Assembly (NCBI GenBank): GCA_002291955.1 | Contig: DBBA01000115.1 | Span: 1 to 14,107 of the forward strand | Length of the DNA stretch: 14,107 nucleotides | Direction of reading: 5' to 3' | From: Rhodobacteraceae bacterium UBA996 | GTDB taxonomy: Bacteria; Pseudomonadota; Alphaproteobacteria; Rhodobacterales; Rhodobacteraceae | In this document: positions 6,200 to 13,231 of the stretch, in pieces | Layout: the number at the start of each line of letters is the position of its first letter | Position numbering within the stretch: the stretch's first letter is position 1 | Notes under the pieces: model-generated | The model's database searches: none | What the model saw: only the letters and a program-made list of their open reading frames with translations | What the model was told of the DNA's origin: nothing | Made by a program: the position numbers and the translations under genes

Positions 6200-6249
6200 T
6201 AAGACCTGAACAGGGACGCGCAGATACCCGCCCAGGGAGAGAGAACCTT

Positions 6250-6882
6250 ATGTACGAGAAACAGACCCCCATGACGCTGGCGCTTGTCGGCGCGCTGGCT
6301 GGCACCGTCACGGTTGTCGCTTTCCTCATGCTGCTGGTGATGGGCGGATACGCCTTTTCGCCGGCCGCGTTTCTGGCCATCCTGATTGGCCTGATCGTGG
6401 CCATCGTGCTGTTCGTGGGCTTCCACAACAAGCCTGCGACCCGGGCGGCGGCCCCGGCGGTGCATGCCGCGCCGAAACCCATGGCCGAATCCGTCCCCGC
6501 CGCCCGCGTGGTGGCGACCCCCGCACCGGCGCCGGTGGCGGCGCCTGCTCCGGTGGCGGCACCGGTCGCCGCGGCGCCCGTGGCGGCTGGCGCTGCCCGC
6601 AAGCCGGAAGCGCTGACGGCGGCGCGCGGCGGCAACGCGGATGACCTGAAGATCATCAAGGGGATCGGCCCGAAGCTGGAGGAACTGTGCCACAAGCTGG
6701 GCTTCTACCACTTCGACCAGGTGGCGAACTGGACGGCCGAAGAAGTGGCCTGGGTGGACGAGAACCTGGAGGGCTTCAAGGGCCGCGTGACGCGCGACCG
6801 CTGGGTGCCCCAGGCCAAGGCCATCGTCGCGATGGGACCGACCGAATTCCTGCGTCGGCTGGATGCGGGCGAGGAATTCTGA
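6250..6882 (+). CDS. Two-helix membrane protein with Ala/Pro linker and C-terminal helix-hairpin-helix domain
   Basis: A 210-residue protein in three parts. Residues 9-32 and 36-58 are two hydrophobic helices. Residues about 62-125 are an Ala/Pro/Val-rich flexible linker with repeated APVAA-like units. Residues about 131-195 are a compact domain starting DDLKIIKGIGPKLEELCHKL, the GIGPK hairpin of HhH folds, then GFYHFDQVANWTAEEVAWVD and RWVPQAKAI. From memory, the same domain occurs fused to the C-terminus of NuoE in some other Alphaproteobacteria, which ties it to complex I rather than DNA repair. ATG 6250 has GGGAGAGA just upstream. The protein probably displays the HhH domain on a tether near complex I in the cytoplasm. 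Its function is unknown. Confidence 0.8.
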   Translation: MYEKQTPMTLALVGALAGTVTVVAFLMLLVMGGYAFSPAAFLAILIGLIVAIVLFVGFHNKPATRAAAPAVHAAPKPMAESVPAARVVATPAPAPVAAPAPVAAPVAAAPVAAGAARKPEALTAARGGNADDLKIIKGIGPKLEELCHKLGFYHFDQVANWTAEEVAWVDENLEGFKGRVTRDRWVPQAKAIVAMGPTEFLRRLDAGEEF

Positions 6883-6912
6883 TCCCGTGACAATGCAGGC
6901 GACGCGGGCCGC

Positions 6913-7131
6913 ATGACCGACCGGCAGCGGCAGGATGCGGCCCTTGCCCGGCAAGGACGGGTGGTGGCCGTGGTCATCGCCCTGTCCGGTTTGGTCGCAT
7001 TGCTTGCGCCGTGGATCGCGGCCACACTGGGCTGGACGCTGCGTGGCGAGATGCTTCTGTACCTCGCCGCGATGGGCGGTTTCGCCTGGGCCCTGATCGT
7101 GACGGTCGGGCTCTGGCGGCGCCGCAAGTAG
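6913..7131 (+). CDS. Small two-helix membrane protein, DUF5337-like
   Basis: A 72-residue protein: a polar start (MTDRQRQDAALARQGR), helix 1 at about residues 17-38, a short loop with GWTLRGE, helix 2 at about 47-67 and a basic end WRRRK. The pattern 'QDAALARxGR...helix...GW..R...helix...WRRR' matches the DUF5337 family, known to me from Rhodobacteraceae nuo clusters. By the positive-inside rule both ends should face the cytoplasm. It starts 30 bases after the HhH gene and ends 42 bases before nuoF; the ribosome site is weak (GCAGG about 16 bases upstream), so coupling to the preceding gene is likely. No catalytic motif is visible; a structural or assembly role is inferred from location. Confidence 0.8.
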   Translation: MTDRQRQDAALARQGRVVAVVIALSGLVALLAPWIAATLGWTLRGEMLLYLAAMGGFAWALIVTVGLWRRRK

Positions 7132-7173
7132 AACGCTGCTGCACGCAGGATAACGGGAACAGGACTGCCGCCG

Positions 7174-8469
7174 ATGCTCGCCGACAAGGACCGGATCTTC
7201 ACCAACCTCTACGGGATGCACGACCGCAGCCTGAAGGGCGCCATGGCGCGCGGGCACTGGGACGGCACGAAGGAGATCCTGGCCCGCGGGCGCGACGCGA
7301 TCGTGGCCGAGATCAAGGCATCGGGCCTGCGGGGCCGGGGGGGCGCGGGGTTCCCCACGGGGATGAAGTGGTCCTTCATGCCCAAGGAGACGGACGGGCG
7401 TCCGTCCTATCTGGTGGTCAATGCGGACGAGTCGGAACCCGGCACCTGCAAGGACCGCGAGATCATGCGCCACGACCCGCACACGCTGGTCGAGGGGTGC
7501 CTGATCGCGAGTTTCGCGATGGGGGCACATGCCTGCTACATCTATATCCGCGGCGAATACATCCGCGAGAAGGAGGCGCTGCAGCGCGCCATCGACGAGG
7601 CCTATGACGCGGGGCTGATCGGGCGGAACGCCTGCGGGTCGGGCTGGGACTTCGACCTGTACCTGCATCACGGGGCGGGCGCCTACATCTGCGGCGAGGA
7701 GACGGCGCTGCTGGAGAGCCTCGAGGGCAAGAAGGGGATGCCGCGGATGAAGCCGCCGTTCCCCGCCGGATCGGGCCTGTACGGGTGCCCCACCACGGTG
7801 AACAACGTGGAATCCATCGCGGTGACGCCGACGATCCTGCGGCGGGGGGCCTCGTGGTTCGCGGGCTTCGGGCGGCCGAACAACGTGGGCACCAAGATCT
7901 TCGCGATCTCGGGGCATGTGAACCGCCCGTGTGTGGTCGAGGAAGCCATGTCGATCCCGTTCGAGGAGCTGATCGAGCGGCATTGCGGCGGAATCCGGGG
8001 CGGGTGGGAGAACTTGAAGGCGGTGATCCCGGGCGGGTCGTCGGTGCCGATGCTGCCCGCAGCCACGGCGCGCGAGGCGATCATGGATTTCGACTGGCTG
8101 CGCGAGCAGCGGTCGGGCCTTGGCACTGCGGCGGTGATCGTGATGGACCGGTCCACCGACGTGATCAAGGCGATCTGGCGGCTGTCGAAGTTCTACAAGC
8201 ACGAAAGCTGCGGCCAGTGCACCCCCTGCCGCGAGGGTACCGGCTGGATGATGCGGGTGATGGAGCGGCTGGTGACGGGCGAGGCGGAAGTCGAGGAGAT
8301 CGACATGCTTCTGTCGGTCACCAAGCAGGTCGAGGGCCACACGATCTGTGCCCTGGGCGACGCCGCGGCCTGGCCGATCCAGGGGCTGGTGCGCCACTTT
8401 CGCGACGAGATCGAGGACCGGATCAAGGCGAAGCGGACCGGCCGGGTCAGCGCAGTCGCGGCCGAATAG
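7174..8469 (+). CDS. nuoF: NADH-quinone oxidoreductase subunit F (51 kDa, FMN, cluster N3)
   Basis: A 431-residue catalytic subunit (51-kDa/Nqo1 homologue) that takes hydride from NADH onto FMN and feeds electrons to cluster N3. The glycine-rich dinucleotide segment GLRGRGGAGFPTGMKW is at residues 51-66, and the FMN-site region VNADESEPGTCKDR lies near 89-102. GAYICGEETALLESLEG is at about 169-185. The [4Fe-4S] N3 ligands are Cys346, Cys349 and Cys352 (SCGQCTPCREG) plus Cys392 (HTICALGD). The ATG at 7174 has AGGA about 10 bases upstream and gives the usual MLADKDRIFTNLYG start. It is followed by the largest gap inside the operon. Complete and normal in length. Confidence 0.98.
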   Translation: MLADKDRIFTNLYGMHDRSLKGAMARGHWDGTKEILARGRDAIVAEIKASGLRGRGGAGFPTGMKWSFMPKETDGRPSYLVVNADESEPGTCKDREIMRHDPHTLVEGCLIASFAMGAHACYIYIRGEYIREKEALQRAIDEAYDAGLIGRNACGSGWDFDLYLHHGAGAYICGEETALLESLEGKKGMPRMKPPFPAGSGLYGCPTTVNNVESIAVTPTILRRGASWFAGFGRPNNVGTKIFAISGHVNRPCVVEEAMSIPFEELIERHCGGIRGGWENLKAVIPGGSSVPMLPAATAREAIMDFDWLREQRSGLGTAAVIVMDRSTDVIKAIWRLSKFYKHESCGQCTPCREGTGWMMRVMERLVTGEAEVEEIDMLLSVTKQVEGHTICALGDAAAWPIQGLVRHFRDEIEDRIKAKRTGRVSAVAAE

Positions 8470-8482
8470 GCCGCGGGGGGCA

Positions 8483-8502
8483 TTTGTGCACATGTGCACA
8501 AA
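8483..8502. promoter_or_regulatory. Perfect 20-bp palindrome, candidate operator
   Basis: TTTGTGCACATGTGCACAAA is an exact self-complementary 20-mer beginning 13 bases after the nuoF stop. It contains two TGTGCAC cores; a third TGTGCAC on the + strand lies at 8535-8541, 42 bases (about four helical turns) from the second. Such symmetry fits a dimeric regulator. It could also fold as a hairpin, but no T-tract follows, so it is not a standard terminator. It matches no operator I know with certainty (it is not FnrL, LexA or BioR-like). Confidence 0.55.
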
Positions 8503-8634
8503 AGGTCAAGTCCTTGATTTCCCGACCGATGTGATGTGCACGGAAAGGTCTGGTCAACCTGTGTGGGCGAGTCCCTGACCGACCGCGCGTTGCCGCCGCC
8601 CGAGGGAATGCCCGGGGCCTTGCGGCGCCATGCC

Positions 8635-8683
8635 GCGGGGGCTCTGCCCCCGCACCCCCGGGATATTTGAGGCACATCGAAGG
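8635..8683 (+). repeat. Dispersed intergenic element, copy 2 (plus orientation)
   Basis: A perfect 8-bp hairpin GCGGGGGC-TCT-GCCCCCGC (8635-8653) is followed by the box CCCCGGGATATTTGAGGCAC and then ATCGAAGG (to 8683). This matches the element on the minus strand at 1458-1524 in both the hairpin and the box. It sits in the only large gap of the operon. It may be a transcription-modulating or processing element, or simply a multicopy spacer repeat. Confidence 0.7.
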
Positions 8684-8773
8684 TAGGGTCGCCCCATCCG
8701 GTGCACCCGGTGCTGGATTGCCGCGGCGCGGCGGGCTATGGTGGCGCCAACAAGACGACGGGAACCGACCGAC

Positions 8774-9307
8774 GTGGACCGAGCGACCGATCTGCCGCCC
8801 GAGCCGGGGCGCGCACGGCAGCCTGCAGGGCACCACATTGCCGAGCTGAACATCGGGCGTCTGGTCGCGCCGACCGAGGATCTGCGGGTGGCCGAGTTCA
8901 TGGCAGCGCTTGACCTCGTCAATGGTCTGGGCAAGCGGATGCCGGGGTTCGTCTGGATGATGGAGGGGTCGGGCGCGCCCGGCACCGGCAACACCGAGAC
9001 CAAGCTGAACGGCGATCCGCGCTTCGTGTCGAACCTGACGGTCTGGGAGGATGTGGACAGCCTGGGCCGGTTCGTCTTCGAGACGGTGCATGCGCGGTTC
9101 TATGCCCGGCGGCAGGAGTGGTTCGAGGTGCTGGGCGCGCAGCACTTCGTCATGTGGTGGGTGCCCGCGGGGCACCGCCCGACCCTGGACGAGGCGATGC
9201 AACGCCTTGCCATGCGCGAGAGAGATGGGGACAGCGACCGGGCCTTTGGCTGGTCGTGGCTGGAACAGGGGCGCGCCTTTGCCGCGAAGCGGTGCGCGCC
9301 CGCATGA
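8774..9307 (+). CDS. DUF3291-like protein (dimeric alpha/beta-barrel type)
   Basis: A 177-residue soluble protein from the GTG at 8774. The family pattern is clear: HHIAELNIGRLVAP near the start, then 'EFMAALDLVNGLGKRMPGFVWMM', 'NLTVWEDVDSLGRFVFETVHARFYARRQEWFE' and 'HFVMWWVPAGHRPTLDEAMQRL'. These match DUF3291, proteins with a fold like antibiotic-biosynthesis monooxygenases and EthD but without a known reaction. The start is uncertain: an in-frame ATG at 8738 would add 12 residues; GGGAA at 8760-8764 and the usual family N-terminus favour 8774. It is set off from nuoF by 304 bases, overlaps by ATGA a possible early start of the next gene and lies just upstream of it, so these two may form a sub-transcript. 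It is not a known complex I part. Confidence 0.75.
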   Translation: MDRATDLPPEPGRARQPAGHHIAELNIGRLVAPTEDLRVAEFMAALDLVNGLGKRMPGFVWMMEGSGAPGTGNTETKLNGDPRFVSNLTVWEDVDSLGRFVFETVHARFYARRQEWFEVLGAQHFVMWWVPAGHRPTLDEAMQRLAMRERDGDSDRAFGWSWLEQGRAFAAKRCAPA

Positions 9308-9321
9308 ACAGGAGACCCCCG

Positions 9322-9744
9322 ATGCGATATCTGACCCGGATGCTGGGTGTGGTGGCGCTGACCGCGGTGATGGCGCAGGGCGCCGCGGCGACGGCGCAGG
9401 CGCTGCCGCCGATCAGTTCCAACGCCCACATCATGCAGCGCCTGCTGGCCGCGGCCATCGGCGACGCGATCCGCGACAACTGTCCGTCCATCGAGGAGCG
9501 GACCTGGACGGTACGGACCGAGGCGCTGAAGCTGTACAACCATGCCCGGGGCCTAGGCTATGACCACGCCACTATCGACGGGTTCCTGCGCGACCGGGCG
9601 GAACGCGCGGCGGTCTATGCGCAGCGCGATGCCTGGCTGGCCGCGAACGGCGTGGTGGCGGGGGATGCCGAGAGCTATTGCCGCGCCGGGCGGGCCGAGA
9701 TCGAGAAACGCAGTCTGACGGGGATCCTGCTGCGCGTCCGCTGA
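9322..9744 (+). CDS. Exported DUF5333-like protein between nuoF and nuoG
   Basis: A 140-residue protein with a signal peptide (MRYLTRMLGVVALTAVMAQG to AATAQA, about residues 1-27) that would send it to the periplasm. The mature part reads LPPISSNAHIMQRLLAAAIGDAIRDNCPSI..., then helices rich in Ala and Arg and a final YCRAGRAEIEKRSLTGILLRVR. Its two mature cysteines (DNC and YC) could form one disulfide. The layout matches DUF5333, a Rhodobacteraceae family I associate with the nuoF-nuoG interval. I chose the ATG at 9322 because AGGAG (9310-9314) lies 7 bases upstream; the ATG at 9304 overlaps the previous stop but leaves that ribosome site inside the gene. The function is unknown. Confidence 0.75.
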   Translation: MRYLTRMLGVVALTAVMAQGAAATAQALPPISSNAHIMQRLLAAAIGDAIRDNCPSIEERTWTVRTEALKLYNHARGLGYDHATIDGFLRDRAERAAVYAQRDAWLAANGVVAGDAESYCRAGRAEIEKRSLTGILLRVR

Positions 9745-9782
9745 GGCGCGGGCGGGGACAACGGGACGGAACGGGACGGGAC

Positions 9783-11798
9783 ATGTCGAACCTGAAGAAG
9801 ATCGTGATCGACGGGCAGGAGGTCGAGGTGGACGGGGCGATGACCCTGATCCAGGCGGCCGAGGTGGCGGGGGTGGAGATCCCCCGCTTCTGCTACCATG
9901 AACGCCTGTCCATCGCGGGCAACTGCCGGATGTGTCTGGTCGAGGTGGTGGGCGGCCCGCCGAAGCCTGCGGCAAGCTGCGCCATGCAGGTGCGCGACCT
10001 GCGGCCGGGGCCGAACGGGGAACCCCCGGTCGTCAAGACGAACAGCCCGATGGTGAAGAAGGCCCGCGAGGGCGTGATGGAATTCCTGCTGATCAACCAT
10101 CCGCTCGACTGCCCCATCTGCGACCAGGGCGGCGAGTGCGACTTGCAGGATCAGGCCATGGCCTATGGCGTGGACTTTTCCCGCTATCGCGAGCCCAAGC
10201 GCGCGGCGGATGACCTGGACCTGGGGCCGCTGGTCGAAACCCACATGACGCGGTGCATCTCCTGCACCCGCTGCGTGCGCTTCACGACCGAGGTCGCGGG
10301 CATCACCCAGATGGGCCAGACGGGCCGGGGCGAGGACAGCGAAATCACGTCCTACCTTGGCCAGACGCTGTCCTCGAACCTGCAGGGCAACATCATCGAT
10401 CTGTGCCCGGTGGGGGCGCTGACGTCGAAGCCCTATGCGTTCACCGCGCGGCCCTGGGAGCTGACAAAGACCGAGACCATCGACGTGATGGATGCGCTGG
10501 GGTCGAACATCCGCGTGGACACCAAGGGCCGCGAGGTCATGCGCATATTGCCGCGCAACCATGACGGCGTGAACGAGGAGTGGATTTCCGACAAGACGCG
10601 GTTCGTCTGGGACGGGTTGCGGCGGCAGCGGCTGGACCGGCCGTATGTCCGGGTAGAGGGCAAGCTGCGCCCGGTGTCGTGGTCTGACGCCCTGGCGGCG
10701 TCTGCGGCGGCGATTAAGGGCAAGCGCGTCGGCGGGCTGGTCGGGGATCTGGTGTCGGTCGAGGGCGCGTTCAGCCTGAAGCGGCTGGTGGAAGGTGCCG
10801 GCGGCGTGGTGGAGTGCCGGGTGGACGGTGCGGCGCTGCCCCCGGGCAACCGCGGGGCCTATGCCGGGACAGCCGCCATCGAGGATATCGACACGGCGGC
10901 GGCGATCCTTCTGGTGGGGACCAATCCGCGCGACGAGGCCCCCGTGCTGAACGCGCGGTTGCGCCGGGCGTGGTCGCGGGGGGCGAGCATCGGGGTCGTC
11001 GGGCCTGCGGTCGATCTGACCTATGAGTATCGCCACTTCGGCACGGACCGGGCGGCGCTGTCGGCGCTGGTGCAGCACGACTATTCCGACCTGCAGGGCA
11101 AGTCGTCGCTGGTGATCCTGGGGCAGGGGGCGATCCGCGGGGCCGATGGCGCGGCCGTTCTGGCGCAGGCCGTGGCGATCTGCGCAGCGTCGGGCGCGAA
11201 GCTTCTGGTCCTGCACACCGCGGCGTCGCGCGTGGGCGCGATGGACGTGGGCGTGGTTGCGCCCGGCGGGTTGGCCGACGTGCTGGGGTCCGAGGTGATC
11301 GTGAACCTTGGCGCGGACGAGGTGGAGGTGCCTGCGGGGCCGACTGTCATCTACATCGGCCACCACGGCGACCGGGGCGCGCACCGGGCGGAGATCATCC
11401 TGCCGTCGGCCGCCTGGGTCGAGGAGAACGGGGTGTTCGTGAACACGGAAGGGCGCCCGCAACTGGCGCTGCGCGCGGGCTTCCCGCCGGGCGAGGCCAA
11501 GGAGACCTGGGCGATCCTGCGGGCGCTGTCGGGCGAGATGGGGGCGGCGCTGCCCTGGGACAGTCTGGCGGCGCTGCGGCAGGCGCTGGTGAAGGCGCAT
11601 CCGGTGCTCGGGCGGATCGACCAGGTGGCGGAGAAGGTGATGGCGCCCTTGGACGGAGGCGCGCTGGGATCGGGTGACTTTGGCACCGCGATCGCGGACT
11701 TCTACCTGACGAACCCGGTGGCGCGGGCGAGTGCGCTGATGGCCGACCTGAGCCGCCGGGCCGCGGGGCGCGTCGCGCAGCCGCTGGCGGCCGAGTAG
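9783..11798 (+). CDS. nuoG: NADH-quinone oxidoreductase subunit G (75 kDa)
   Basis: A 671-residue peripheral-arm subunit (75-kDa/Nqo3 homologue) carrying three Fe-S clusters. Ligands are visible in order: N1b [2Fe-2S] Cys37, Cys48, Cys51, Cys66; N5 His106, Cys110, Cys113, Cys119 (HPLDCPICDQGGEC); N4 Cys158, Cys161, Cys164 (RCISCTRC) and Cys208 (DLCPVGAL). From about residue 220 on it is a molybdopterin-oxidoreductase-like domain without cofactor ligands. It lacks the extra N7 cysteines of E. coli, as in other Alphaproteobacteria. The ATG at 9783 gives the standard start MSNLKKIVIDG; upstream in-frame codons overlap the preceding gene and are Arg-rich. The upstream ribosome site is a repeated GGGACGGAAC/GGGACGGGAC purine tract. 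Confidence 0.98.
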   Translation: MSNLKKIVIDGQEVEVDGAMTLIQAAEVAGVEIPRFCYHERLSIAGNCRMCLVEVVGGPPKPAASCAMQVRDLRPGPNGEPPVVKTNSPMVKKAREGVMEFLLINHPLDCPICDQGGECDLQDQAMAYGVDFSRYREPKRAADDLDLGPLVETHMTRCISCTRCVRFTTEVAGITQMGQTGRGEDSEITSYLGQTLSSNLQGNIIDLCPVGALTSKPYAFTARPWELTKTETIDVMDALGSNIRVDTKGREVMRILPRNHDGVNEEWISDKTRFVWDGLRRQRLDRPYVRVEGKLRPVSWSDALAASAAAIKGKRVGGLVGDLVSVEGAFSLKRLVEGAGGVVECRVDGAALPPGNRGAYAGTAAIEDIDTAAAILLVGTNPRDEAPVLNARLRRAWSRGASIGVVGPAVDLTYEYRHFGTDRAALSALVQHDYSDLQGKSSLVILGQGAIRGADGAAVLAQAVAICAASGAKLLVLHTAASRVGAMDVGVVAPGGLADVLGSEVIVNLGADEVEVPAGPTVIYIGHHGDRGAHRAEIILPSAAWVEENGVFVNTEGRPQLALRAGFPPGEAKETWAILRALSGEMGAALPWDSLAALRQALVKAHPVLGRIDQVAEKVMAPLDGGALGSGDFGTAIADFYLTNPVARASALMADLSRRAAGRVAQPLAAE

Positions 11799-11808
11799 GG
11801 CCTTGCGG

Positions 11809-12174
11809 ATGGGGGTCATGGCGATCTCGGCCGGGTTGGTCGCGGGCTGTGCCCCGGCGCCGGTGCCGGGGGCGGCGGAATACCTGGGCGCCGAGGCGCG
11901 GCTGATCACCGACGAGGTGATGCAGGCCGAGGTGCGGTTCCGCGGCACGCCCGAGGAGGGGCAGGCCTATGCCCTGTGCGTGGCGGCGCTGGCGGCCACG
12001 CTCCGGGGCGATGTCTGGCTGCGGCATCTGCGCACCTTGGCATACAACGAGGCTGGAATTCGCCGCCTCGATGCGCTTTACACCCTCTCGCCGGAGAAGC
12101 CCGAGGGGCCGGAGCCGGTGCGCGCGTCCGACCAGGTGGCCGCGTGCGAGGCGAACGGTATCCCGGTGGTATGA
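11809..12174 (+). CDS. Small lipoprotein between nuoG and nuoH
   Basis: A 121-residue protein whose N-terminus, MGVMAISAGLVAGCAPAPVP, has a lipobox (LVAGC, Cys14), so it should be cleaved and lipid-anchored on the periplasmic side. The rest is helical and Ala/Arg-rich, with two further cysteines (ALC, AAC) and an end NGIPVV. The start is uncertain: ATG 11809 has AGGG 8 bases upstream; TTG 11803 would add Met-Arg and give the signal a positive charge, but its spacing from AGGG is only 2 bases; ATG 11818 gives a very short signal. It begins 10 bases after nuoG and ends 7 bases before nuoH. This position corresponds to a URF slot of Rhodobacteraceae nuo clusters. No named domain is recognised. 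Confidence 0.7.
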   Translation: MGVMAISAGLVAGCAPAPVPGAAEYLGAEARLITDEVMQAEVRFRGTPEEGQAYALCVAALAATLRGDVWLRHLRTLAYNEAGIRRLDALYTLSPEKPEGPEPVRASDQVAACEANGIPVV

Positions 12175-12181
12175 GGCCAAG

Positions 12182-13219
12182 ATGACCGAATTCCTGACCA
12201 CCCCCGCCGGGATCGCCCTGACCATCGCGGCGCAGTGCCTTCTGGTGCTGGGCTTCGTGATGATCTCGCTCCTGTTCCTCGTCTATGGCGACCGCAAGAT
12301 CTGGGCGGCGGTGCAGATGCGCCGGGGGCCGAACGTGGTGGGCGCCTGGGGCCTGTTGCAGACGGTCGCGGACGCGCTGAAGTACGTGGTCAAGGAGATC
12401 GTGGTGCCCGCCGGCGCGGATCGCCCGGTGTTCTTCCTGGCGCCGATGACGTCGTTCGTGCTGGCGGTGATCGCCTGGGCGGTGATCCCCTTCAACGAGA
12501 CCTGGGTGCTCGCCGACATCAACGTGGCGATCCTGTACATCTTCGCGGTGTCGTCGCTGGAAGTGTACGGCGTCATCATGGGCGGGTGGGCATCGAACTC
12601 GAAGTACCCGTTCCTCGGGAGCCTGCGGTCGGCGGCGCAGATGATTTCCTACGAGGTGTCGATCGGGCTGATCATCGTGGGGGTCATCATCTCCACGGGC
12701 TCGCTGAACCTCATCCACATCGTGCAGGCGCAGGATACCGGCTGGGGCATCTTCGGCTGGTACTGGCTGCCGCACCTGCCGATGGTGGCCTTGTTCTTCA
12801 TCAGCGCGCTGGCGGAAACTAACCGCCCGCCGTTCGACCTGCCCGAGGCGGAGTCGGAACTGGTGGCGGGATATCAGGTCGAATACTCGTCCACGCCGTT
12901 CCTTCTGTTCATGGCGGGCGAGTACATCGCGATCTTCCTGATGTGCGCGCTGATGAGCCTTTTGTTCTTCGGCGGCTGGCTGTCGCCCATTCCGGGGCTG
13001 CCTGATGGCGCGCTGTGGATGGTCGGCAAGATGGCGGTGTTCTTCTTCCTGTTCGCCATGGTCAAGGCGATCACCCCCCGCTACCGCTATGACCAGCTCA
13101 TGCGGATCGGCTGGAAGGTGTTCCTGCCCCTGTCGCTTGCGTGGGTGGTGATCGTGAGTTTCCTCGCGCATTTCCAGGTGTTCGGCGGGTTCTATGCCCG
13201 CTGGGCGGTCGGGTCTTGA
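12182..13219 (+). CDS. nuoH: NADH-quinone oxidoreductase subunit H (membrane)
   Basis: A 345-residue integral membrane subunit (ND1/Nqo8 homologue) that forms the quinone entry channel and links the peripheral arm to the proton pumps. Eight or so hydrophobic helices are visible. Signature loops are MRRGPNVVGAWGLLQ (about residues 43-57), GWASNSKYPFLGSLRSAAQM followed by ISYEVS (about 137-162) and AETNRPPFDLPEAESELVAG (about 215-234) with the conserved acidic quinone-channel residues. The ATG at 12182 has GAGG 5 bases upstream, overlapping the end of the lipoprotein gene; longer upstream frames run across that gene and are Arg-rich. Length equals that of Paracoccus-type NuoH. Confidence 0.98.
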   Translation: MTEFLTTPAGIALTIAAQCLLVLGFVMISLLFLVYGDRKIWAAVQMRRGPNVVGAWGLLQTVADALKYVVKEIVVPAGADRPVFFLAPMTSFVLAVIAWAVIPFNETWVLADINVAILYIFAVSSLEVYGVIMGGWASNSKYPFLGSLRSAAQMISYEVSIGLIIVGVIISTGSLNLIHIVQAQDTGWGIFGWYWLPHLPMVALFFISALAETNRPPFDLPEAESELVAGYQVEYSSTPFLLFMAGEYIAIFLMCALMSLLFFGGWLSPIPGLPDGALWMVGKMAVFFFLFAMVKAITPRYRYDQLMRIGWKVFLPLSLAWVVIVSFLAHFQVFGGFYARWAVGS

Positions 13220-13231
13220 GGGGGGGCTGAG

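Larger units (their letters stand above)
8470..8773. other. 304-bp spacer between nuoF and the DUF3291-like gene
   Basis: This is the only long gene-free stretch within the operon. It holds a perfect 20-bp palindrome (8483-8502), a small inverted repeat TCAAG-TC-CTTGA (8506-8517), an extra TGTGCAC half-site (8535-8541) and the second copy of the dispersed intergenic element (8635-8683). I see no convincing protein frame. A second promoter could lie here, but no hexamer pair with good spacing was found. Confidence 0.65.

Noticed and set aside
6510..6600. Apparent short tandem repeats (GCGGCGCCGGTGGCG-like)
   Set aside because: They encode the Ala/Pro/Val linker of the HhH protein. Low-complexity coding sequence explains them better than a DNA repeat.
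6199..8499. A 766-codon open frame on the minus strand across the HhH gene and nuoF
   Set aside because: It is antisense to nuoF, with low-complexity Arg/His-rich translation. Its first codons fall in the 20-bp palindrome, which explains an apparent start there.
8483..8502. The palindrome as an intrinsic terminator of nuoF
   Set aside because: It can fold, but it is AT-rich at the base, has no T-tract after it on either strand, and the operon continues downstream in the same direction.
8718..8742. TTGCCG and TATGGT as a promoter for the DUF3291-like gene
   Set aside because: The spacing between the hexamers is only 13 bases and neither matches well.
9675..11948. A 757-codon open frame on the minus strand across nuoG
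   Set aside because: It is the reverse-strand shadow of nuoG with Arg/His-rich composition and no domain signal.
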